From assembly GCA_964523675.1 (NCBI GenBank), contig CAZFZT010000094.1, positions 1 to 11,403 on the forward strand: a DNA stretch of 11,403 nt, read 5' to 3'. Shown here in pieces: positions 1-5,709 of the stretch. The stretch's first letter is position 1. Each line of letters opens with the position of its first letter. Position numbers and translations under genes: made by a program. Origin of the DNA: CAZFZT01 sp964523675 (GTDB lineage: Bacteria; Planctomycetota; Phycisphaerae; Phycisphaerales; SM1A02). Below the pieces are notes generated by a model. That model was given only the letters and a program-made list of their open reading frames with translations. It had not been told where the DNA came from and did no database searches.

Positions 1-192
1 ATCAAGGCGGATGCGCAGCGCGCGAACTGGATCGGTCGCGGAAGCGTCGCCGAACCATTCCTCAGGAATGGCGAGCGGCCTGTTCGAATGACAAGGACAG
101 TCATGGCCCCACGCGGCGTGCGCAGCCGTAGCCCAGGCCGAGAGAAACAGCGATGCGACGATCACCGCCGTGAAACTTGGATCGCGTCTCAT
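1..192 (-). CDS. Secreted protein of unknown function, N-terminus only (cut by left edge)
   Basis: An open frame runs from an ATG at 192-190 to the window edge, 64 codons without a stop. It begins MRRDPSFTAVIVASLF, a short basic N-terminus followed by a hydrophobic stretch to about residue 20 and an AHA-type signal peptidase I site near residues 24-26, so the protein is very likely exported. Just after the predicted cleavage site is a Cys-Pro-Cys-His cluster (residues 32-35), which could bind metal or form disulfides, but 64 residues are too few to name a family. No Shine-Dalgarno site precedes the ATG. The gene diverges from the acylase at 361, with a 168-bp gap that must hold both promoters; I see no convincing -35/-10 pair there. 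Its coding capacity explains why the acylase frame extends upstream to 88: that extension is antisense to this gene. The function is unknown. Confidence 0.7.
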   Translation of the reverse strand, partial: MRRDPSFTAVIVASLFLSAWATAAHAAWGHDCPCHSNRPLAIPEEWFGDASATDPVRALRIRLD

Positions 193-360
193 ACAGGTCC
201 AGATCGACCACTCATCAGCGGCCGCTCAGGAGACCAAGCAGAGCGGTGTTTCGAGTGCAACGCTTGCGCCGGCGCTCTGGCGTTATCGGGCACTTCGGTG
301 CCTAGGATCAACACTTGGGGCGGGTCAGTTGCACACGTCAACCATCACCGGAAACCGCCT

Positions 361-2787
361 ATGTTCCGCTATCTCCTTTGCATCGCCCCCCTACTCGCCG
401 CTCCATTCACTATGGCAGACGGACTCAGCGCACAATCTGAGCAGACTCCGGCTGCTCGCTTACCACAGACCACTGGAACCGCTCATCTTCCTGGCCTACG
501 CGAGTCGGTTGCCGTCGCTCGTGATACATACGGCATTCCCAAGATAAGCGGCCGGTCCTACCTCGACGTAATCCGAGCGGAGGGGTTTGTGCATGCGCAA
601 GATCGGTTCTTTCAGATGGACGCTGCTCGCCGCCTTGCTGCGGGCGCACTCGCTGAAGTTGTCGGTCCACCAATGCTTGAGATGGACAAGCAGTACCGCC
701 GCTATCGCTTTCGCGAGCGCGCAAGACAGATCGCGCAGCATCTTGAGGAGAACGAACGCGAGCTTCTGGCCGCCTATACCGAAGGTGTCAATGCCGGCTT
801 GCAATCATTGCTTGACGGCCCCGGGGCTCCGCCTGAGTACGGCATGCTCAATGTCCATCCCCAGCCATGGCGCATGGAGGACTCGATTCTCGTCGTGTTC
901 GCCATGTACGACATGCTGCACATGGAGGACAACGTCGAGAAGCGCTTTGGCGTCATGCGCGATGCGCTGCCGCAGGAGCTCTTCGAGTTTCTGACTCCCA
1001 TCGCATCACGTTTCGATGCGCCGCTCATTCCAGGCAATCCGCACGACTACGTGCCGATGGCGATTCCCGGACCGGACATCCTCGATCTGCGCAGCCGAAG
1101 CGCCGGCCACGCACCGCTTGAACTTGTTCGACCAATGGACCTTGCATTGGGTTCAAACAACTGGGCGGTCGCCGCAGGGCGCAGCGCCCACGGCGGGGCC
1201 ATTCTCGCAAACGACCCGCACCTTCAATTGACAGCGCCCGGCATCTGGTATCGCGTTCATCTGGCATGGCCCGATCCGTCAGACGACGAAGCGGAAAGCC
1301 GGCTCAGCGGGTTGTCGATGCCGGGACTGCCCGGCGTCGTGATCGGCGCGACTGCACATATCGCCTGGGGGTTCACCAATACGATGGGCGACTTTCAGGA
1401 CTTCATCATCGTTGAAGCGCATCCTGATGATCCATCGCAGTATCGAACGCCGGATGGATATGAGAGATTCGGCGAAGTCATCGAGACCATCCATGTCCGT
1501 GGCAGGCCGGCTGAAACGTTGACGCTCCGAACGACACGCTGGGGAATCGTGACCGACACGGACCACCGCGGCCGTCCGCTGGTTCGGAAGTGGACAGCGT
1601 TTGAGCCAGATGCGGTGAACCTCGGCGTACTCGACATGTTGCAGGCGCGCACGCTGGAAGATGCGGTCGACATTGCGCGCCGCTGGTCCGGGCCATCTCA
1701 GAACATGTTGCTGGCGACGCATGATGGCCGCATCGCGTGGGTGGTTACCGGATACCTGCCCGATCGATTTGGCTACTCCGGTCGCTATCCCGTTTCATGG
1801 GCGGACGGTCAGAAGGGCTGGCGCGGCCCGCTTCCGGAGATGGATCGCCCAGTCATGATGGACCCGGAGGATGGCGTTCTTTACACCGCGAACAATCGCA
1901 CCGTCGGACTTGATCGTGCAAAGCGCCTCGGCGGTGTGTGGGTTGCGGGCGAGCGCGCTTCACGCATTCGTGACATGCTGAGCCACAAGCGGCATTACGA
2001 TGAGGATGATCTCTTTCAGATGCAGCTCGACACGAGAGTTGCGCTCTTTGACTTTTATCATGAGCTTGCGCTGAGCGCGCTTGAGTCGGGCAATCTGAGA
2101 GGTGAGCAGTTTGAGATTGCGCTTGCGAATCTTGAGTCGTGGAACGGCACAGCGGATGCAGATCAGACCGCGATGCCGCTGCTGCACGTCTTTCGACGCA
2201 CGCTCCACTCGATGGTCATCGCACCGCTGGTCGAGCCATGCCTGGAACTCGACCGCACGTTCTATTACAGCTGGTTCGTCGAAGAGGAACCGGTTCGCCG
2301 CATCCTTGAAGAGCGGCCGGCGCATCTGCTTTCGCCGGGATACGCGTCGTGGGATGAGCTCATCGAGCAAGCGCTCGGTCATGCTGTGCGTCGCCTGACC
2401 AGTCGCGAGTTCCCGAACGGACTGGCGACGACCTGGGGTGAGGCGAATAGCGCAAAGATCAGCCACCCCATCACACAAGCACTCCCTGCATTCAGTCGGG
2501 CTCTGAGTATGGACGAGACGCCGCAGTCGGGACATCCATTTGCGGTGCGGGTCGCTGGGCCGAGCTTCGGGGCGAGCGCGCGAATGGTCATCAGTCCCGG
2601 ACGCGAAGATGACGCCATTCTGCAGACCCCGACCGGTCAGTCCGGACATTTCCAATCGCCTCACTTCCGCGACCTGCATCGTTACTGGTCCGAGGGCTCA
2701 AAGTTTCGATTCTTGCCCGGTTCGCCCGTCTCCGAACTGCAACTCGTACCTCAGGCGGAGTCCGAACCTGGTGAGGAACACGAATGA
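361..2787 (+). CDS. Penicillin acylase family protein (Ntn hydrolase, peptidase S45; possible acyl-homoserine-lactone acylase)
   Basis: These enzymes hydrolyse amide bonds of N-acylated compounds (beta-lactams, acyl-homoserine lactones, acyl-amino acids) in the periplasm. The precursor cuts itself into alpha and beta chains. The 808-residue product matches the family's usual 750-850. I start at 361 because MFRYLLCIAPLLAAPF forms a signal peptide; the frame stays open to 88, but that part is antisense to the neighbouring secreted-protein gene. The alpha chain carries the family motifs RDxxGIP, a GFVHAQDRFFQMD block and LAEVVG. The beta chain should begin at Ser265 in LGSNNWAV, the expected nucleophile. 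His is at B23 (NDPHL), as in acyl-homoserine-lactone acylases, where penicillin G acylase has Gln. The TANNR segment (Asn511, about B247) fits the oxyanion Asn. No Shine-Dalgarno site is visible. The gene stands alone and converges on the DinB-like gene 57 bp on. The family is secure; the substrate is not. Confidence 0.95.
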   Translation: MFRYLLCIAPLLAAPFTMADGLSAQSEQTPAARLPQTTGTAHLPGLRESVAVARDTYGIPKISGRSYLDVIRAEGFVHAQDRFFQMDAARRLAAGALAEVVGPPMLEMDKQYRRYRFRERARQIAQHLEENERELLAAYTEGVNAGLQSLLDGPGAPPEYGMLNVHPQPWRMEDSILVVFAMYDMLHMEDNVEKRFGVMRDALPQELFEFLTPIASRFDAPLIPGNPHDYVPMAIPGPDILDLRSRSAGHAPLELVRPMDLALGSNNWAVAAGRSAHGGAILANDPHLQLTAPGIWYRVHLAWPDPSDDEAESRLSGLSMPGLPGVVIGATAHIAWGFTNTMGDFQDFIIVEAHPDDPSQYRTPDGYERFGEVIETIHVRGRPAETLTLRTTRWGIVTDTDHRGRPLVRKWTAFEPDAVNLGVLDMLQARTLEDAVDIARRWSGPSQNMLLATHDGRIAWVVTGYLPDRFGYSGRYPVSWADGQKGWRGPLPEMDRPVMMDPEDGVLYTANNRTVGLDRAKRLGGVWVAGERASRIRDMLSHKRHYDEDDLFQMQLDTRVALFDFYHELALSALESGNLRGEQFEIALANLESWNGTADADQTAMPLLHVFRRTLHSMVIAPLVEPCLELDRTFYYSWFVEEEPVRRILEERPAHLLSPGYASWDELIEQALGHAVRRLTSREFPNGLATTWGEANSAKISHPITQALPAFSRALSMDETPQSGHPFAVRVAGPSFGASARMVISPGREDDAILQTPTGQSGHFQSPHFRDLHRYWSEGSKFRFLPGSPVSELQLVPQAESEPGEEHE

Positions 2788-2844
2788 CAAGAACGAAGGA
2801 TCGCGCCAGTCAGACGGAGTAGCCACGAGCTGCATGAGATGCGA

Positions 2845-3246
2845 CTACACCACCGGCCTCAGTCCCTGCATCGCGCGAAGGTGGAGGAAGTCTTCGTACT
2901 CTTCAGCATCGAGGATCGCATCGTGCACCTGCTGCTGTAATGCTGTGAATTGCCGGCGTACATCATGCCACGCCTCTTCGGTCGCGGCCTGTGGCAGCGG
3001 TCCATGATTGCGGCGATCTCGTTCCTCCCCGCTCACCTGTTCACCACGAGCGCGGCGAACCATGACTTCGCGCCAGAAGTTCAGGTGCAGTGCAATCTCC
3101 CAGATCGAGAGCCGACCTTCCTGCGGCGTCCACGCAGCATGCTCAGCTGATATGCCTTCAAGCGCTTGCGACCACGGCACGTAGCCCCAGCCGCCTGCCC
3201 AGTTCTGATCCCAAACATGGAGGATGTGTTCGCGGGAGATCGACAT
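2845..3246 (-). CDS. DinB-like (DfsB/DinB superfamily) small protein
   Basis: This 133-residue protein has the N-terminal half of the DinB four-helix-bundle fold: a helix with a Trp-rich start, then a helix beginning GRLSIWEIALHLNFW (residues 44-58), where family members have 'SxxEixxHl' and the His (here His54) is a metal ligand. DinB proteins are usually 150-180 residues and end with a second ligand motif, HxxxH, often in a 'YHaGQI' context. That motif is absent here; the protein ends at FLHLRAMQGLRPVV. It is therefore either a short divergent member or one that has lost metal binding. The family includes thiol-transferases and many uncharacterised damage-associated proteins, so no reaction can be assigned. 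The start is an ATG with no Shine-Dalgarno site. The gene diverges from the DUF1801 gene over 73 bp and converges on the acylase gene. Confidence 0.8.
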   Translation of the reverse strand: MSISREHILHVWDQNWAGGWGYVPWSQALEGISAEHAAWTPQEGRLSIWEIALHLNFWREVMVRRARGEQVSGEERDRRNHGPLPQAATEEAWHDVRRQFTALQQQVHDAILDAEEYEDFLHLRAMQGLRPVV

Positions 3247-3319
3247 TGGGTGTCATCTTACCGGCAGGTGTCGTGCCGCGTTTCGTTGCGCAGTGCGAGA
3301 ATCGGTATCATGCCACCCC

Positions 3320-3751
3320 ATGACGATCCACAAGGACATCCTCGCGTACAACAAGTCGCAAGATCAAACCGATAGGGACATTTGCGATCTCCTGGCGAAG
3401 GTGATCGACGAGCAGCTTGCACCAAAGAAGATCGCACCGGCTGAGGTTGAGAACAAGATCTGGCATGCCCATCCCGTATGGCTCATCGAAGGCAACCCGA
3501 TCGTCGGCTACAGCAAGCTCAAGACGCCCAAGCCGAATGGGTGCATTCGGCTGCTGTTCTGGAACGGGCAATCATTCGATGAACCCGGACTCGCGCCCGA
3601 AGGCACGTTCAAAGCCGCGGATGCACGCTATACCGAGTGCGATGACATCAACCTGAAAGACTTGAAGCGCTGGCTGGCGAAGTCGATTGAGATTCAGTGG
3701 GATTACAAGAACCTCATCAAGCGCAAGGGGAAGCTGGAACGCTTGAAATGA
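3320..3751 (+). CDS. DUF1801 domain-containing protein (YdhG-like fold)
   Basis: The product is 143 residues when started at the ATG at 3320 (MTIHKDILAYNKSQDQ). The frame is open further upstream to 3224, but that extension overlaps the divergent DinB-like gene and looks non-coding. The family pattern is visible: an N-terminal helical part, a central segment with the AEVENKIWHAHPVWLI and GNPIVGYSKLK strands, then IRLLFWNG, 'PGLAPEGTFKAADARY' and a C-terminal helix ending in a basic tail (KRKGKLERLK). DUF1801 proteins share a fold with bacterial YdhG/frataxin-like proteins and are soluble; their biochemical role is unsettled, so I give none. There is no signal peptide and no Shine-Dalgarno site. 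A -10-like TATCAT lies at 3306-3311, so close to the ATG that a very short or leaderless mRNA is possible. The gene is followed by elbB in convergent orientation 73 bp away. Confidence 0.85.
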   Translation: MTIHKDILAYNKSQDQTDRDICDLLAKVIDEQLAPKKIAPAEVENKIWHAHPVWLIEGNPIVGYSKLKTPKPNGCIRLLFWNGQSFDEPGLAPEGTFKAADARYTECDDINLKDLKRWLAKSIEIQWDYKNLIKRKGKLERLK

Positions 3752-3824
3752 ACAAGCGCTTGAATCCGCCAACAGATCACAATCGACCGGCAGTGCGCGC
3801 AGCCGCCCTGCCGCGTACCGATGC

Positions 3825-4517
3825 TCAAGTCGCCGCTGCAGGTTCGCGTTTCGTCATCGGGCGTCTGGACATCGACAACACTTCATCGACGAGGCGGCCG
3901 ATGCCTTCGTACACCTGATGGATGCGCTGCGCACTCATGTAGGCCGGCGTTGAGACGATGCGGTTGGCTTCGTCGATGCAGATCTCCTCGGTCGGACGCG
4001 GCTGGTGCTTCGCGCCCATCTTCTCGATGGCGGCGGCTGTCTCCTTGTCGGTGCCGATGGTGACCGTCGCACCTTGCTCGCCGAACACCTTCGCGCCGAT
4101 CGTCGGCGCGATGCAGATCAAACCGATCGGCTTGCCTGCTGCGTGAGCTTCGCGCAGCACGCGCTCAACCTGTGGATTGACGCTGCACTCTGCGCCCTTG
4201 ACCGCAAAGTTGCACAGGTTCTTCGCAGCGCCGAACCCGCCGGGGAAGATGATTGCATCGAAGTCGGCGGCGTTCACATCGGCGATGTCTTCGACCTGGC
4301 CGCGCGCGATGCGGGCGGATTCGGTGCGCACGTTGCGCTGCTCGTTCATCTGCTCGCCGGTGAGGTGATTGATGACGTGCATCTGGGGTTCGTCCGGCGC
4401 GGCAAAGGTGACCTTGGCGCCGTGCCGATCGAGGTGAAGCAGCGCGCTGACCGATTCGTGAATCTCGGAGCCGTCATAGACGCCGCAGCCGGAGAGAATC
4501 ATGAGTACGTTTGCCAA
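3825..4517 (-). CDS. elbB: Isoprenoid biosynthesis glyoxalase ElbB (DJ-1/PfpI family), TTG start
   Basis: The protein (230 residues) closely matches ElbB as I remember it from E. coli (217 residues): LSGCGVYDGSEIHE at residues 8-21, HLTGE at 51-55, FPGGFGAAKNLCNFA at 91-105, the catalytic Cys135 in the nucleophile elbow GLICIAP, TIGTD, and TPAYMSAQ near the C-terminus. ElbB proteins are cytosolic, cofactor-free glyoxalase III-type enzymes that turn glyoxal into glycolate; the isoprenoid label comes from a lycopene screen in E. coli and may be indirect. The start is TTG at 4517-4515: it sits 5 nt after a perfect AAAGGAGG, and it restores the N-terminal strand that the next ATG (4502) would remove. 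The last dozen residues (RRPMTKREPAAAT) are an unconserved tail. The gene lies 139 bp downstream of the ureohydrolase gene on the same strand, so co-transcription is possible, but a hairpin lies between them. Confidence 0.96.
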   Translation of the reverse strand: MANVLMILSGCGVYDGSEIHESVSALLHLDRHGAKVTFAAPDEPQMHVINHLTGEQMNEQRNVRTESARIARGQVEDIADVNAADFDAIIFPGGFGAAKNLCNFAVKGAECSVNPQVERVLREAHAAGKPIGLICIAPTIGAKVFGEQGATVTIGTDKETAAAIEKMGAKHQPRPTEEICIDEANRIVSTPAYMSAQRIHQVYEGIGRLVDEVLSMSRRPMTKREPAAAT

Positions 4518-4522
4518 AGTGG

Positions 4523-4530
4523 CCTCCTTT
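4523..4530 (-). promoter_or_regulatory. Strong Shine-Dalgarno site of elbB
   Basis: On the minus strand these bases read AAAGGAGG, an eight-base match to the 16S rRNA anti-Shine-Dalgarno, with a 5-nt spacer to the TTG start at 4517. It settles the start in favour of TTG: the next in-frame ATG at 4502 is 20 nt from the site, which is too far. It is the strongest ribosome binding site in the window and may compensate for the weak start codon. Confidence 0.85.
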
Positions 4531-4576
4531 CCAAATCAATGGAGCGAAGTTGAACTGCACTGGAGGGTGGTTCGAC

Positions 4577-4625
4577 CCGGGGCGTCGCTTGGGCCATCTG
4601 GCGATGGCCTTGCGCTGTGCCCCGG
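4577..4625 (-). other. 49-nt imperfect palindrome / structured leader candidate upstream of elbB
   Basis: Three nested stems are directly visible. The outer stem pairs 4577-4583 (CCGGGGC) with 4619-4625 (GCCCCGG), 7 bp. A middle stem pairs 4586-4588 (CGC) with 4612-4614 (GCG). The inner stem pairs 4592-4597 (GGCCAT) with 4604-4609 (ATGGCC), 6 bp, around a 6-nt loop. The small internal loops are nearly symmetric (2/4 nt and 3/2 nt). It lies between the end of the ureohydrolase gene and the elbB ribosome binding site. No T-run follows on either strand, so it does not look like a standard intrinsic terminator. It could be a structured 5' leader of elbB, an mRNA-processing or stability element between two genes, or a copy of a dispersed REP-like palindrome. 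It matches no riboswitch that I can recognise. The rest of the 139-bp gap shows no clear promoter. Confidence 0.5.
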
Positions 4626-4656
4626 CTTGTGTTCAGATCATCGATGAGCGTTCGCA

Positions 4657-5655
4657 TCATTCTACCGCGCTCTGACCAAGTGCAGCGAGCGCGAGGATCT
4701 CGATGATGACATGTGAAGCGAGCAAAGCAGTAACGCCGCTGACATCGCGATCCGGCAGAACCTCAACGATATCCGCGCCGACGAGATCGATCCCAGCGCA
4801 GTTGCGCAGTAGATCCAGAATCTCAGCCGAGGTGAAGCCGCCGCAACTGGGTGTGCCGGTGCCGGGCGCGAACGCCGGATCAACACAGTCGATATCGAAT
4901 GTGAGATAGGTTTCATCCGAACCGAGCCGCTGAAGAAAGTCATTGATGCGATCGATGCCTTCATCGCTTGCGCAGTCCTCGTACGTGACGACTTCGATGC
5001 CATGCTGCTGCGCGTAGAGAAGGTCATCCGCCGTGTTGAGCGGGCCGCGTATGCCGATCGAGAGCATGCGTTTCGGATCGAGCAGCCCTTCTTCGATGGC
5101 ATGTTTGAACGGTGACGCGTGTGTCCACGGCTCGTCCCAGATCGGCCCTGCGGTGTCGAGATGGGCATCAAAATGAATCATCGCCAGACCGCCCTTCGGC
5201 TTACCGCGCCGCTGCCATGTGGCACGGATGTTGGCGTAGGCAATCGAGTGGTCGCCCCCCACAGCAAGGAGTTTTGTGTGGGCCGGATCGGCGAGATTGG
5301 TTGCAAAGTCAGAGACGAGTTCGAGCGTGTCCTTACAGGAGTATGGCTTGACCGGCGAATCACCCGCATCGGCAAGCGACAGAACCTGCGCGATGTTGAC
5401 ATCATGTTCGAGGTGGTACGGCTTCATATATTGTGAAGCATCACGAATCGCGCGAGGTCCAAATCGCGCCCCAGGCCGATACGTCACGCCGCCGTCGAAC
5501 GGCACGCCATAGAGCGCCCAGTCCACCGGCTGCTGCTGCATGGCAACAGCTTCAAGGAGCGGGAAGCGGCAGAAGGTGCTGATCCCCGCGAAGCGCGGCT
5601 GGATACGGGCGTTGGGAAGTATGGTGCGGACGTTCGCAGATGGTTGATCGGTCAT
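4657..5655 (-). CDS. Ureohydrolase (arginase/agmatinase family; agmatinase- or guanidinobutyrase-like)
   Basis: This 332-residue cytosolic enzyme belongs to the binuclear manganese ureohydrolases, which hydrolyse a guanidino group to urea plus an amine. All metal-binding signatures are present: GGDHS (His136), FDAHLD (Asp163, His165, Asp167) and FDIDCVDP (Asp254, Asp256), followed by APGTGTPSCGG, which is typical of agmatinases and guanidinobutyrases rather than true arginases. The N-terminal 'FAGISTFCRFP' and the 'VPFDGGVTYRPGARFGPRAIR' region (split here as VPFDGG, residues 51-56, and PGARFGPRAIR, 61-71) also fit the guanidinobutyrase/guanidinopropionase side. Where most family members have HGT/HGS before the Phe, this one has HAS (His179-Ala-Ser). 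Agmatine, guanidinobutyrate or another guanidino compound could be the substrate; sequence alone does not decide. The ATG at 5655 has no Shine-Dalgarno site. It is divergent, over 54 bp, from a spermidine-synthase-like gene. Confidence 0.93.
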   Translation of the reverse strand: MTDQPSANVRTILPNARIQPRFAGISTFCRFPLLEAVAMQQQPVDWALYGVPFDGGVTYRPGARFGPRAIRDASQYMKPYHLEHDVNIAQVLSLADAGDSPVKPYSCKDTLELVSDFATNLADPAHTKLLAVGGDHSIAYANIRATWQRRGKPKGGLAMIHFDAHLDTAGPIWDEPWTHASPFKHAIEEGLLDPKRMLSIGIRGPLNTADDLLYAQQHGIEVVTYEDCASDEGIDRINDFLQRLGSDETYLTFDIDCVDPAFAPGTGTPSCGGFTSAEILDLLRNCAGIDLVGADIVEVLPDRDVSGVTALLASHVIIEILALAALGQSAVE

Positions 5656-5672
5656 AGTCGCATCGTATGAGA

Positions 5673-5699
5673 AATCGCCTACCGCGCAGGAATCGCCTA
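5673..5699. repeat. 9-bp direct repeat in a divergent promoter region
   Basis: AATCGCCTA occurs at 5673-5681 and again at 5691-5699 (TAGGCGATT on the minus strand), 18 bp start to start, inside the 54-bp gap between the ureohydrolase start (5655) and the synthase-like start (5710). Direct half-sites of this size and spacing can be operator sites, but a chance repeat in so short a gap is possible. No clear -35/-10 boxes are visible for either gene. Confidence 0.3.
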
Positions 5700-5709
5700 T
5701 TCTCCGTCA

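Noticed and set aside
266..275. GCGCCGGCGC palindrome in the first intergenic region, as an operator
   Set aside because: Short GC-only palindromes are common in DNA of this composition; there is no second copy or promoter box next to it.
88..360. N-terminal extension of the acylase reading frame
   Set aside because: It is antisense to a better-supported signal-peptide gene (1-192), has no acylase similarity, and the signal peptide of the acylase begins at 361.
1960..2679. Long 239-codon antisense frame inside the acylase gene
   Set aside because: It is a shadow of a strongly conserved coding region; its translation has no domain-like pattern and is rich in Arg, as antisense frames of GC-rich genes usually are.
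2784..2822. 12-codon frame overlapping the acylase stop (ATGA)
   Set aside because: Too short and without any supporting signal.
3740..3762. Inverted repeat CGCTTG (3740-3745) / CAAGCG (3753-3758) at the end of the DUF1801 gene, as a terminator
   Set aside because: The stem is only 6 bp, overlaps the stop codon and is not followed by a T-run.
4005..4553. 182-codon plus-strand frame opposite elbB
   Set aside because: It lies entirely against the well-conserved elbB gene and its start region; no independent evidence.
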